This document shows, piece by piece, positions 16,659 through 25,965 of a stretch of 64,000 nt of DNA. The stretch lies in NCBI RefSeq assembly GCF_003312875.1, contig NZ_CP015163.1:8866001-8930000 (forward strand), in the 5' to 3' direction. The DNA is from Amycolatopsis albispora. Lineage in GTDB: Bacteria > Actinomycetota > Actinomycetes > Mycobacteriales > Pseudonocardiaceae. The position numbers were made by a program, and so were the translations under genes. How positions within the stretch are numbered: the first letter of the stretch is position 1; every line of letters begins with the position of its first letter. The notes beneath the pieces were generated by a model. It was not told the origin of the DNA. It saw nothing but the letters and a program-made list of their open reading frames with translations, and made no database searches.

Positions 16659-17344
16659 CCGAGCGCCGCGGTCAGTGCCGGGTACCAGCGGCCTTCGATC
16701 TTCTGGATGCCGCTGGTGCCGTTCGGGTGCACGCCGTCGTAGGTGTCGGCGGCCGGGCTGAAGCCGGTCCACTGGTCGACCACGGTGATCGGGGACTGGG
16801 CGGTGCTGTTCGCCTGCGCCCAGGCGGGAATGGCGGCGTTGAGGTCGATCACGCGCTGCGCGCAGGCGGCGCAGTTCGCCGGTGCCATCGGGATGATCTG
16901 CGCGACGAGCAGTTTCGTCGTCGGGTTCTGCGCGCGCATCTGGCCGAGCAGCTTGCCGAACGCGGTGAGAATGGTGGCTGGGCTCTGGTTGTTCCAGACG
17001 TCGTTGGTGCCCAGGTGCATCAGCACGATGTCCGGGTCGGTGGCGGACAGCCAGCCGGGCAGGAGGTTCTGGTCGGCGATGCCGGTGGCGAGGAAGCCGC
17101 CGTGGCCTTCATTGTCGCCGTCGTGGGGGAAGCCGCAGCCCTGGGCGGGCAGCGTGCCGACGAAGTCGACGGCGGTGTGGCCGGTTTGCTGGAGGTGCTG
17201 CCAGAGCAGCGCGCGCCAGCAGCCGGGTGAGCCGGTGATCGAGTCGCCGAGCGGCATGACCCGGACCGGTGCCTCCGCGGCGGCGGACACCGGGAACAGG
17301 AGCGCGGCCAGCAGGCTGAGCAGGGCGAGCGTGGAGCGGTACAT
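16655..17344 (-). CDS. Secreted SGNH/GDSL esterase
   Basis: Secreted SGNH hydrolase of 229 residues, close in layout to carbohydrate esterase family 3 acetylxylan esterases. A signal peptide (STLALLSLLAALLFPVSAAAE) precedes the blocks: block I VMPLGDSITG with Ser, block III LMHLGTNDVWNN, and block V YDGVHPNGTSG with Asp and His. A strong AAGGAGG site precedes the ATG. A CebR-type operator lies just upstream, pairing it with the convergent beta-helix gene as a likely hemicellulose-acting pair. Confidence 0.85.
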   Translation of the reverse strand: MYRSTLALLSLLAALLFPVSAAAEAPVRVMPLGDSITGSPGCWRALLWQHLQQTGHTAVDFVGTLPAQGCGFPHDGDNEGHGGFLATGIADQNLLPGWLSATDPDIVLMHLGTNDVWNNQSPATILTAFGKLLGQMRAQNPTTKLLVAQIIPMAPANCAACAQRVIDLNAAIPAWAQANSTAQSPITVVDQWTGFSPAADTYDGVHPNGTSGIQKIEGRWYPALTAALG

Positions 17345-17360
17345 GGAGCCTCCTTCATTT

Positions 17361-17374
17361 CGGGAGCGCTCCCA
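17361..17374. promoter_or_regulatory. CebR-type operator, SGNH gene
   Basis: Read on the minus strand, TGGGAGCGCTCCCG matches the CebR 14-mer in 13 positions. It ends 17 bp before the start of the SGNH esterase gene, a position suited to repression. Confidence 0.75.
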
Positions 17375-17379
17375 GGAGA

Positions 17380-17778
17380 TTAACGCCGGGGCTGGGGCTT
17401 GGCCAGCGACCACCCGAAGGCAATGCAGGCGACCGCGAACAGCACGATCGGCGGAAGGGGCAGCAACCACGCCGACAACCCGAGCGCGACCACGGACGCG
17501 GCGAGCGCCAACCCGGCCAGCTTCCGGCTGGCTTCGGGGACGAACAGGCACACCGCCCCGGCGAAGATCAACGCCACGCCCATCACCAGCGACATGCCGC
17601 GGTCGAGGTCCGCCAGGCTTCGCTGGAGGCCGAGCAACTCGATGCCGTACTCGCGCATCGCCGTCATCGCGCGGTCCGCTTCCGGGGTTGCGGCTTTGGC
17701 GGCCAGCAGGGCCGCGGTGGCCAGATGCCCGGCGCCAGTGGCGATCCACGCCCACGCCCCGATCCTGAACGTCTTCAC
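17380..17778 (-). CDS. Four-helix small membrane protein
   Basis: Membrane protein of 132 residues with four hydrophobic helices (WAWIATGAGHLATAALLAA, MSLVMGVALIFAGAVCLF, LAGLALAASVVALGLSAWLL, IVLFAVACIAFGW). The middle loop carries a conserved-looking GIELLGLQRSLADLDRGMS. The start is a GTG at 17778; no ribosome site is clear. A double operator-like dyad sits immediately upstream, and a TetR gene follows 260 bp further out. The function is unknown. Confidence 0.6.
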   Translation of the reverse strand: MKTFRIGAWAWIATGAGHLATAALLAAKAATPEADRAMTAMREYGIELLGLQRSLADLDRGMSLVMGVALIFAGAVCLFVPEASRKLAGLALAASVVALGLSAWLLPLPPIVLFAVACIAFGWSLAKPQPRR

Positions 17779-17787
17779 GGGGGACAA

Positions 17788-17830
17788 CCATACACACCTG
17801 TATGGTGCGCGACCATACAGGTGTGTATGG
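17788..17830. promoter_or_regulatory. Double CCATACA-N4-TGTATGG dyad
   Basis: Two dyads, 17788-17805 and 17813-17830, are each CCATACA-N4-TGTATGG and are also inverted copies of each other, so the whole 43 bp is one nested palindrome. It lies 10 bp upstream of the membrane-protein start. The neighbouring TetR regulator (18040-18609) is the natural candidate to bind it. Confidence 0.65.
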
Positions 17831-17838
17831 CCCGCCGA

Positions 17839-17890
17839 ACACGAATGTGGCTTTCGGAGCAGAAAACGCCCCGAAAGCCACATTCGTGTC
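17839..17890. repeat. Long palindrome copy B (CACGAATG family)
   Basis: Arms at 17839-17860 and 17868-17889 pair over about 22 nt with one A/C mismatch in the last stem positions. The core is the same CACGAATGTGGCTTTCG as in copies A and D. Unlike those it lies upstream of a leftward gene and downstream of the TetR gene. Confidence 0.82.
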
Positions 17891-17946
17891 CCCGGCGCGC
17901 GCCCCGCCCGGATGGCGCGGCGGCCGCCGTCGGCCCGCTCGGGAAG

Positions 17947-18022
17947 TCGCGTTCGTGCCGCCCGGTGCTGCGAAAGCCACATTCGTGTCCCTCAAGCCGC
18001 CCCGAAAGCCACATTCGTGTCC
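17947..18022. repeat. Tandem half-units of the palindrome family
   Basis: Only right arms are present: CGAAAGCCACATTCGTGTCC at 17971-17990, the same with a CCC lead at 17999-18022, and a degraded form ending GTTCGTGCC at 17959. The ends are spaced 31-32 bp. No left arms face them, so they cannot form the usual hairpin. They lie 18 bp past the TetR stop codon. Confidence 0.75.
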
Positions 18023-18039
18023 GCCCCGGCAGTCGCCGG

Positions 18040-18609
18040 TCAGGGCAGGGTGGTCAGCTGGTCGATGAGGTGCTTCAGCCCAGCCCGTCCCCGCGCACCC
18101 TCGACCGCGACCTCCGGCACCACCGAGCCCGCCGCCCGTCGCAGGTCCGACCAGCCCAAATACGCCGAGTACGCAAAAACCGCCTGTCGGCGCGCCACCG
18201 CGGGTGTCAGCCCCAGCTCGCCGTACAGCGAAGCCAAGAACGAGATCCGCCGGTCGATCACGCGCCGCAGTACCGGCGCGACCGCCGGGTGTTCCGCCTG
18301 CGCCATCAAAGCGGGCTCCAACCCGGCGATCACCTCCGTGCCCAGCGCCGCCAGGAAACCTTCGCGCAGCTTCTCCCGCGGGTCGTCCAGCGGCTCCAGC
18401 CGGGTGATCAACTCGGCCGTGGTCCGCCGCTCCCAGGTTTCCATCGCCGCGGTCAGCAGCGCGTCGCGATCCTTGAAGTGCCAGTAGAAACTGCCGCGCG
18501 TGATGCCGAGTTCCCCGGCGAGCGCGTCCACGGAGACGGCGGCCACGCCGCCCTTCGCCAGCGCGCGCAGGGCCGCCGTTGTCCAGTCCTCGCGGGTGAG
18601 TCGAGCCAT
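18040..18609 (-). CDS. TetR-family regulator
   Basis: TetR-type regulator of 189 residues. The N-terminal HTH reads LAGELGITRGSFYWHFKDRDALL, highly typical, followed by a helical ligand domain. The ATG at 18609 is chosen because TetR homology starts at MARLTREDW; the ribosome site is poor. It lies 16 bp downstream of the secreted esterase gene on the same strand, so the two may be co-transcribed, and it may act on the double dyad at 17788-17830. Confidence 0.82.
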   Translation of the reverse strand: MARLTREDWTTAALRALAKGGVAAVSVDALAGELGITRGSFYWHFKDRDALLTAAMETWERRTTAELITRLEPLDDPREKLREGFLAALGTEVIAGLEPALMAQAEHPAVAPVLRRVIDRRISFLASLYGELGLTPAVARRQAVFAYSAYLGWSDLRRAAGSVVPEVAVEGARGRAGLKHLIDQLTTLP

Positions 18610-18625
18610 GGCCCGAACCCTAGTG

Positions 18626-19558
18626 TCAGCCCAGCCCCCAGAACGCACCGATCCGCGCAGCCGCGCAGATCCCCACGTCCAGGATGTACGCCGCCGCCGT
18701 GCCGCAGGCGGGCGGATCGACCGGCTGCCCGTGCCCCATCCCGGTCAGCGAGTACGTCTCGACCACCGCCCGGCCGCCGCCGTCGCGGTAGACCGCGTGC
18801 GGGTAGCCCGCCACCGAATCGGTCTCGCTCGGCGTGGCCGGGATGCCGTGCACGTTGGTCCACTGCTCGACCAGCTCCCGCTGGTTCGCCGCGGCGACGG
18901 TGTAGTCGGCGGTGCCCTGCCAGAGGCTGACCACCGGCCACCGCCCCTGGTGACCGCTCGCCGCGCGCACGCTGTCACCCCACGCCGCCGGGCTGCGGTC
19001 CTTACCGGGGTTCATGCACGAGAACGCGTCCACCATCGTGGTGGCGCACCCCTGCGGCAGCCCGGCGACCACGGCACCGCCCGCGAACAGGTCCGGATAG
19101 GACGCCAGCACCTCCGACGTCATGCCACCACCGGCCGACAACCCGGTGGCGTACGCCGTCGTGCCGCCGGTGTCGGCCCGCGTCCGGCGCACCATCTGCG
19201 CGATCGACTCGGCCTCACCCGAACCCCGCGCGGTGTCCCCGGACTGGAACCAGTTGAAGCACCGGTTGAAATTGTTGCCCGGCTGCTGCTCCGGCAGCAC
19301 CAGGCTGAACCGCCCGCTGTCGGCCAGCGCGCGCCACCCGGTCTGCTCCCCGTAACCGGCCGCGTTCTGCGTGCACCCGTGCATCGCGACCACGATCGGC
19401 CGCCCGGCCGGCAGCCCGTCCGGCACGTACCGGAACATCTTGAGCGCCCCCGGATTGGTCCCGAAACCGGTCACCTCCACGATGTTCGCCGCCGAAGCCG
19501 GGACGGCACCCGTCAGCAGCGCTGCCAGCAGGGTCAAGGCGATCGTCAGCGTTCGCAT
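18626..19558 (-). CDS. Secreted PHB depolymerase-type esterase
   Basis: Secreted alpha/beta-hydrolase of the PHB-depolymerase/feruloyl-esterase (LpqC-like) family, 310 residues. A signal peptide (RTLTIALTLLAALLTGAVPASA) is followed by IVVAMHGCTQNA (oxyanion region), the nucleophile elbow ATGLSAGGGM, and a C-terminal MGHGQPVD with the likely catalytic His. The ATG at 19558 opens the signal peptide; an earlier in-frame start does not. The natural ester (polyester or aryl-sugar ester) cannot be told from sequence. Confidence 0.8.
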   Translation of the reverse strand: MRTLTIALTLLAALLTGAVPASAANIVEVTGFGTNPGALKMFRYVPDGLPAGRPIVVAMHGCTQNAAGYGEQTGWRALADSGRFSLVLPEQQPGNNFNRCFNWFQSGDTARGSGEAESIAQMVRRTRADTGGTTAYATGLSAGGGMTSEVLASYPDLFAGGAVVAGLPQGCATTMVDAFSCMNPGKDRSPAAWGDSVRAASGHQGRWPVVSLWQGTADYTVAAANQRELVEQWTNVHGIPATPSETDSVAGYPHAVYRDGGGRAVVETYSLTGMGHGQPVDPPACGTAAAYILDVGICAAARIGAFWGLG

Positions 19559-19676
19559 CCAGCTCACGATACGAACGCATCGCCGGGTAACCGACGGTCG
19601 AGCGCACACAATCTGGCCCGGCACTGTGTGGCCCGACGACATGGTCCAACCTCTCCGTGCGGCCTAGGTTCACCGC

Positions 19677-20945
19677 ATGCTGTCGAAACTGGCGCTGGCC
19701 GGCGCGCTCTTGGCCACGGTTCTGCTGCCGGGCACCGCCACCGCGGACGACTGCGCGCCGCCGCGGGTGCCGGGCGCGGCCAAGCAGGTCGCCGCCTGCC
19801 TGGCCGACCTGACCACCGCGGGCACCGTCGCTTCGGGCCACACCGTGCCCGCGGACTGGGCCGGGCTCACCTCGGCCGCGCTGCCACGGCCCGGCGCGGT
19901 GCCGGGTGTGCAGATCGACGGCTACTTCCCGGATTCCTCCACCACGAACCAGCACCACGGCTGGGCGCACGACGCGCAGTTCGTGCTCCGCCTGCCCGCG
20001 CGGTGGAACGGCGGCCTGGTGGTGGCGGGTTCACCCGGCAACCGCGCGCAGTACGCCAACGACCGGGCCATCGCCGACCACGTGCTCGCCGCCGGGTACG
20101 CCTACGCCGCCACGGACAAGGGCAACACCGGCCTGGAGTTCTTCACCGACGGCCACCGGCCGGGCGACGCGGTGGCGGAGTGGAACCACCGGGTGACCCA
20201 GCTGACCTTGGCGGCCAAGGCCACCGTCGCCCAGCGGTACGGCAGGCTTCCACAAAGGACACTCATGGCGGGCATCTCCAACGGCGGCTACCTGGTGCGC
20301 TGGCAGCTGGAGAACCGGGCCTGGCTCTACGACGGCGGGGTGGACTGGGAAGGCACGCTCTGGACCGCCGGTGGTCCGAACCTGTTCACCTTCCTCCCGG
20401 CGGCGATCCGGAATTACCCGGCCTATTCCGCCGGTTCCGCCGAAGCACACCAAGCCATTCTCGACGCCGGTTTCGCGCCCGGTTCCGAATTTCTCTGGCC
20501 CTATCACGATCAGGTCTACTGGGGACTGACGCAGCGCATCTACCGCACCGAATTCGACCCGGAATACCGCGGTTCCGACGCCGATTACGCGTACGCGGAC
20601 CGGCCGCGGCGGGTGCACCGGGCGGTGGAGCGGGTCGAGCTGACCGGCCGCATCGGCAAGCCGCTGATCACCCTGCACGGCACGCTGGACGCGCTGCTGC
20701 CGATCAGCCGCGACTCCGACGTCTACGCCCAGATGGTCGGCGACCGGCCCCACCGCTACTACCGGATCGAGGGCGGCACGCACACCGACGCGCTCTACGA
20801 CACCTACCCGGACCGCCTCCGCCCGATCGGCCCGTGCTTCCTCAGCGCGGTCGAGGCGATGGGCGGCTGGCTCGACGGGCACACGCCGCCGCCGTCGAAG
20901 ACGGTCCGGCGAGCCCCTGGCGAGGCCACTGCCTGCGAGCTGTGA
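19677..20945 (+). CDS. Secreted tannase/oligomer hydrolase-like
   Basis: Secreted alpha/beta-hydrolase of 422 residues. A signal peptide (LALAGALLATVLLPGTATA) precedes a chain with the nucleophile elbow LMAGISNGGYL, an Asp in TLHGTLDALLPIS and a His in IEGGTHTDALY, a complete triad in the order of tannase/feruloyl-esterase or 3-hydroxybutyrate-oligomer hydrolases. It is divergent from the PHB-depolymerase-type gene, which suggests a shared polyester substrate, though only by context. Its TGA directly abuts the convergent RNase HI stop. Confidence 0.7.
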   Translation: MLSKLALAGALLATVLLPGTATADDCAPPRVPGAAKQVAACLADLTTAGTVASGHTVPADWAGLTSAALPRPGAVPGVQIDGYFPDSSTTNQHHGWAHDAQFVLRLPARWNGGLVVAGSPGNRAQYANDRAIADHVLAAGYAYAATDKGNTGLEFFTDGHRPGDAVAEWNHRVTQLTLAAKATVAQRYGRLPQRTLMAGISNGGYLVRWQLENRAWLYDGGVDWEGTLWTAGGPNLFTFLPAAIRNYPAYSAGSAEAHQAILDAGFAPGSEFLWPYHDQVYWGLTQRIYRTEFDPEYRGSDADYAYADRPRRVHRAVERVELTGRIGKPLITLHGTLDALLPISRDSDVYAQMVGDRPHRYYRIEGGTHTDALYDTYPDRLRPIGPCFLSAVEAMGGWLDGHTPPPSKTVRRAPGEATACEL

Positions 20946-21398
20946 TCACCCGGCGGCGACGGCCTCTTCCAGGCCCTTGACCGCCAGCCGGTCGGCGCGC
21001 TCGTTCTCCGGGTGCCCGGCGTGGCCCTTGACCCAATGCCATTCCACCTGGTGGCGGGCGGCGGCCTGCTCGAGCCGCTGCCACAGGTCGGCGTTCTTCA
21101 CCGGGGTCCTGCCCGAGGTCTGCCAGCCGTTGCTCTTCCACCGCGGCAGCCACGAGGTGATGCCGTTGCGGACGTAGGTGCTGTCGGTGTACAGCCGGAC
21201 CTCGACCGGGCGCTTGAGGCTCTCCAGCGCGCGGATCGGCGCGGTCAGCTCCATCCGGTTGTTCGTGGTCTCGGCCGCCTGACCGCCGTAGAGCTCCTTC
21301 TCGTGCGTGCCGTACCGCAGGACCGCGCCCCAGCCACCGGGGCCGGGATTGCCGCTGCACGCACCGTCGGTGTAGATCTCCACGATCCGCTCTGTCAC
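20946..21398 (-). CDS. rnhA: Ribonuclease HI
   Basis: RNase HI, 150 residues, degrades RNA in RNA-DNA hybrids. The four acidic catalytic residues are visible in [35 protein letters not shown] and NERADRLA, and the catalytic His lies in [12 protein letters not shown]. The start is GTG. It sits alone between two rightward genes. Confidence 0.95.
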   Translation of the reverse strand: MTERIVEIYTDGACSGNPGPGGWGAVLRYGTHEKELYGGQAAETTNNRMELTAPIRALESLKRPVEVRLYTDSTYVRNGITSWLPRWKSNGWQTSGRTPVKNADLWQRLEQAAARHQVEWHWVKGHAGHPENERADRLAVKGLEEAVAAG

Positions 21399-21448
21399 GC
21401 CGGTACCCTACCTCCCCCGATCGAGTCGGCCGGGTTCGACCTATCGAT

Positions 21449-22304
21449 ATGTGGAAATGGGCAAAGCTCTGTGCTTTTCTCGAACAGAACGCACACCGGA
21501 ACGAACCCCGACAGGACTGGTGGAACGTTTTGTCCGGATATCAGTGGAAGTCGGCAGGCCGGGAAATCGAGCGCCTCCGCGTCTCGATCAGCGGTATTCG
21601 CGCGGAGGTCACCGGGCACCGGCTGTACGGCCTGCTGCGCCGCCGGGCCGACGTGGCCACCTTCATGACGCACCACGTGTTCGCCGTCTGGGAGTCCATG
21701 TCGCTGCTCAAGGCGCTGCAGGGCAGGCTGACCTGCGTGCGTGTGCCGTGGGTGCCGCGTGACCAGCCGATCGGCGGCAGGCTGGTCAACGAGCTCGTGC
21801 TGGTCGAGGAGAGCGACGCGCTGGAATGCGGGTTCACCAGCCACTTCGAGCTGTACCGGCAGGCGATGGCGGCGGCCGGGGCGGACACCGCGCCGATCGA
21901 CGAGTTCCTCGGACTGCTCCGCAGCGGCATTCCGGTTCCGCGGGCCTTGGTCACCGCGGACGCGCCGGAACCCGCCGCGGAGTTCGTGCGCGCGAGCTGG
22001 TCGCTGGTCAGCGAGGGCACCGTGCACCAGCAGGCGGCGGCCTTCGCCTTCGGCCGCGCCGAGCTGGGCCCGGCGATGTTCGCCCAGGTCGCCGCCGAGG
22101 ACAGGCTGGCGTTGTTCCGGCTCTACCTCGACCGGCACGTGGTGGCCGACCAGCGGCGGCACACCCCGATGGCGATGCGGGTGCTCGCCGGGTTGTGCGG
22201 TGACGACGAGTCGAAGTGGCGTGAGTGCGCCGAAGCCGCACGCGAGGTGCTCCGGGCGCGGGTGCGGCTGTGGGACGGCGTGTGCGCGGCGCTGGACCGC
22301 CGCC

Positions 22305-22330
<26 letters not shown>
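21449..22330 (+). CDS. DUF3050 haem-oxygenase-like protein
   Basis: DUF3050-family protein of up to 293 residues, helical, related in fold to haem-oxygenase-like enzymes. Family landmarks are FMTHHVFAVWESMSLLKALQ, LTCVRVPWVPR, RLVNELVLVEESD, FTSHFELYRQAM and AAAFAFGRAELGPAMF; the His/Glu residues in them are candidate metal ligands. The N-terminal 45 residues are AT-richer and the start is uncertain, with a TTG near 21529 possible. Its 3' end overlaps the convergent acyl-activating enzyme gene by 26 bp, so it may belong to that locus. Confidence 0.7.
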
Positions 22331-23731
<1,401 letters not shown>

Positions 23732-23735
<4 letters not shown>

Positions 23736-25177
23736 GCGAACTCCCAGGGTGGCAGCGGATACGCGTAACCGTCGCGGCCGAGCGCGGTGGCGAACCGCGG
23801 ATCGGCGGCCAGTTCGGCGAGATCGGTGCACACCTCGATCGGCTCGGTGGCGCCGTACAGCCTGCCGTCCCGCAGCTCGATCGAGCTTGTCCACTGTGGA
23901 CGGCGTTGCGGCACCAGCGAAATGGCGGACCAAAGCGACGAATCGACACGGGCGCCGCGGCCGGTCCGGACACGGTCGAGCAGCGCGGTCAGGATTCCTT
24001 CGGCGCAGACCAGCCCGCCCAGCACGTCGGTCAGCGTCATCAGTGACGGCGCGGGCGCGCCGGGTCGTAGCGCCGCGGCGAGTCCGCTGTGTGCCTGCAC
24101 GAGGTAGTCGGTGCCGAGCGGGGGATTGTCGCCGAACGCCCCGCCCCAGCCGCCGGCCCACGCGTAGACCAGTCCGGAGTGGACGGACGGGAGGTCGTCG
24201 AGGCCCCAGGAGGCGGCCTTGCCCGGCGCCCAGTTGTGCAGGAAAACGTGGGCTCCGGCCAGCAGTTCCACCAGTCCGGCCCGGCCGGAAGGGGTGGACA
24301 GGTCCAGCTCGACGGCCGACTTGCTCCGGTTCAGCGCGAGGAAGCGTGCCGAGCAGCCGTCCACGATCGGCGGCACCCAGCGCGCGGGATCGCCGCCCGG
24401 CGGCTCGACCCGGACGACCTCGGCGCCGAGCAGGCTCAGCACGTGCCCGGCCAGCGGTCCCTGCACCCGGCGAGCCGACTCGACCACCACCAGGCCCGCC
24501 AGCGGCAGGTCACCCGGTGGTGGCCAGCCGGGCCCCGGATCACCCGCCGGGGTGACTCGGAACGCGGGGCCGGGCAGGTCCCGTGGGCACTCGCGGGCCG
24601 GCAGCACGCTCACCCCCGCCGCCGCCCCCGCCTCGGCCACCGAGCGGAAGATCCGGGCGGCCACCCGGGCGGCCAGTTCGTCCGGCAGCGGGCACACCGC
24701 GGTGCCGAAGCGCTGCTGGAACGGTGGCCACCCGGCGCGGATGGCCGCGGGGGAGGCGCCGAGCAGGCTCCAGAACCGCGCCCAGTCCTCGGCCTTCAGC
24801 GTCTCGACCTCCACGTGCACCCCGTCGGCGGTGGTGAACGGCGGCCCACCGGTCCCGCGGATCTCCGTCCAGTCGTCGTCGGCGGTCGCGACGGCCAGGT
24901 ACTGCGCCACCGCGTGCAGCGCGGCCTGCGCCACCGAAGTCCGCACGAGCCGCAGCGGCAGGCCGCGGGCCGTGGCGATCGACGCCGCCAGCGCGCCCTG
25001 CCGGGCGAAGACCCCGGCGACCGTGCGCGCGTAGTCCACGGCGATCGGCTCGGGGCGCCCGTACCGGCGGCCGTGGACGTGCATCAGCCCGCACGCCGCC
25101 TGCACCATCGGCTCGTCGGCCAGCGGGAGCGAGATCGGCCCGGCCCAGGTGAGCCCGGGAGCGGCGACCGACGTCAT
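23732..25177 (-). CDS. CaiB/BaiF family III CoA-transferase
   Basis: Protein of 481 residues. The C-terminal two thirds is a class III CoA-transferase: LAGLVVVESARRVQGPLAGHVLSLLGAEVVRVEPPGGD and GTDYLVQAHSGLAAALR with the catalytic Asp. The first 200 residues look like a second, degenerate CaiB-like half, so this may be a fused pseudo-dimer. It sits between a methyltransferase (ATGA overlap) and an acyl-activating enzyme (TTGA overlap). Moving CoA between acids would fit with the two activating enzymes. Confidence 0.8.
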
Positions 25178-25965
25178 CGGCGCCTGCCGTGGACCACGTA
25201 CATCGGGCACGACACGGCGAGGAACCGCGGATCGGTCATCACCGCGCGCACCTCGCCGAGCTGCCGTTCGGTCAGCCCGGCCGCCAGCAGTTCGTCCCGG
25301 AGGTGGTCCGTGTGGTGGACGAGCAACCGCAGACCGGGTGAATCCGCGGTCCACACCTCCAGCGACGGGCGCACGCCGACCTCGGTGAACCCGGCCTCGG
25401 TCAGCGCCGCCGCGGCCCGGCGGCCCCAGGTCCGGTCGGCTCCGGCCCGGTTCATCACGGTGGCCACCGCGTCGAGAAAGCGCTGGTACAACGCCGCCGC
25501 GTCCGAAGTGGACGCTCGCAGGCAGTGGCCGTACGAGGTGTCGAACTCGTCGAGCTGCAACCAGCCACCCGGCACCAGCGACTCCGCCAGTTTGGTGAGC
25601 ACGGACTGCCGCTGGGGCAGGTGCCGCAGCACCAGGCGCGCGTGCACCAGGTCGAAAGTGGACGGTGGCAGCGGATCGGTGACCACGTCGTGCCGGGCCC
25701 AGGACAACCCCGGCGCCTGGACTTCCTCGTCCGGCCGCAGATCGGTGGCCAGCACCCAGCCGCTCGGTGCGGTCCGCTCGGCCAGCCAGCGCGCGATCGA
25801 CCCGCCGCCCGCGCCCAGTTCCAGGCACCGCCAGCCGTCACCGACCCCGGTGGCCACCAGCCCCTCGATGGTCAGCGGGTCGTAGGCGGCGGACAGGCAG
25901 CGGGCCTGCTCGCGGCGGGCGTCCGCGCGCTCACCGAAGACGTACGGCGGGGTGGTCACGTCCAT
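25174..25965 (-). CDS. Class I SAM-dependent methyltransferase
   Basis: Methyltransferase of 263 residues with the Rossmann motif I CLELGAGGGSIARWLAE, acidic LATDLRPDEE at motif II, and FDLVHARLVLRHLPQR at motif IV. The N-terminus (PYVFGERADARREQARCLSAAYD) is typical of small-molecule methyltransferases in biosynthetic loci. Start ATG 25965 overlaps the preceding acyl-activating gene by 10 bp. The acceptor is unknown. Confidence 0.85.
   Translation of the reverse strand: MDVTTPPYVFGERADARREQARCLSAAYDPLTIEGLVATGVGDGWRCLELGAGGGSIARWLAERTAPSGWVLATDLRPDEEVQAPGLSWARHDVVTDPLPPSTFDLVHARLVLRHLPQRQSVLTKLAESLVPGGWLQLDEFDTSYGHCLRASTSDAAALYQRFLDAVATVMNRAGADRTWGRRAAAALTEAGFTEVGVRPSLEVWTADSPGLRLLVHHTDHLRDELLAAGLTERQLGEVRAVMTDPRFLAVSCPMYVVHGRRR

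Noticed and set aside
25178..25828. Longer CoA-transferase reading from 25828
   Set aside because: The added part is antisense-like Arg/Gly-rich sequence inside the methyltransferase gene; ATG 25177 with the ATGA overlap is better.
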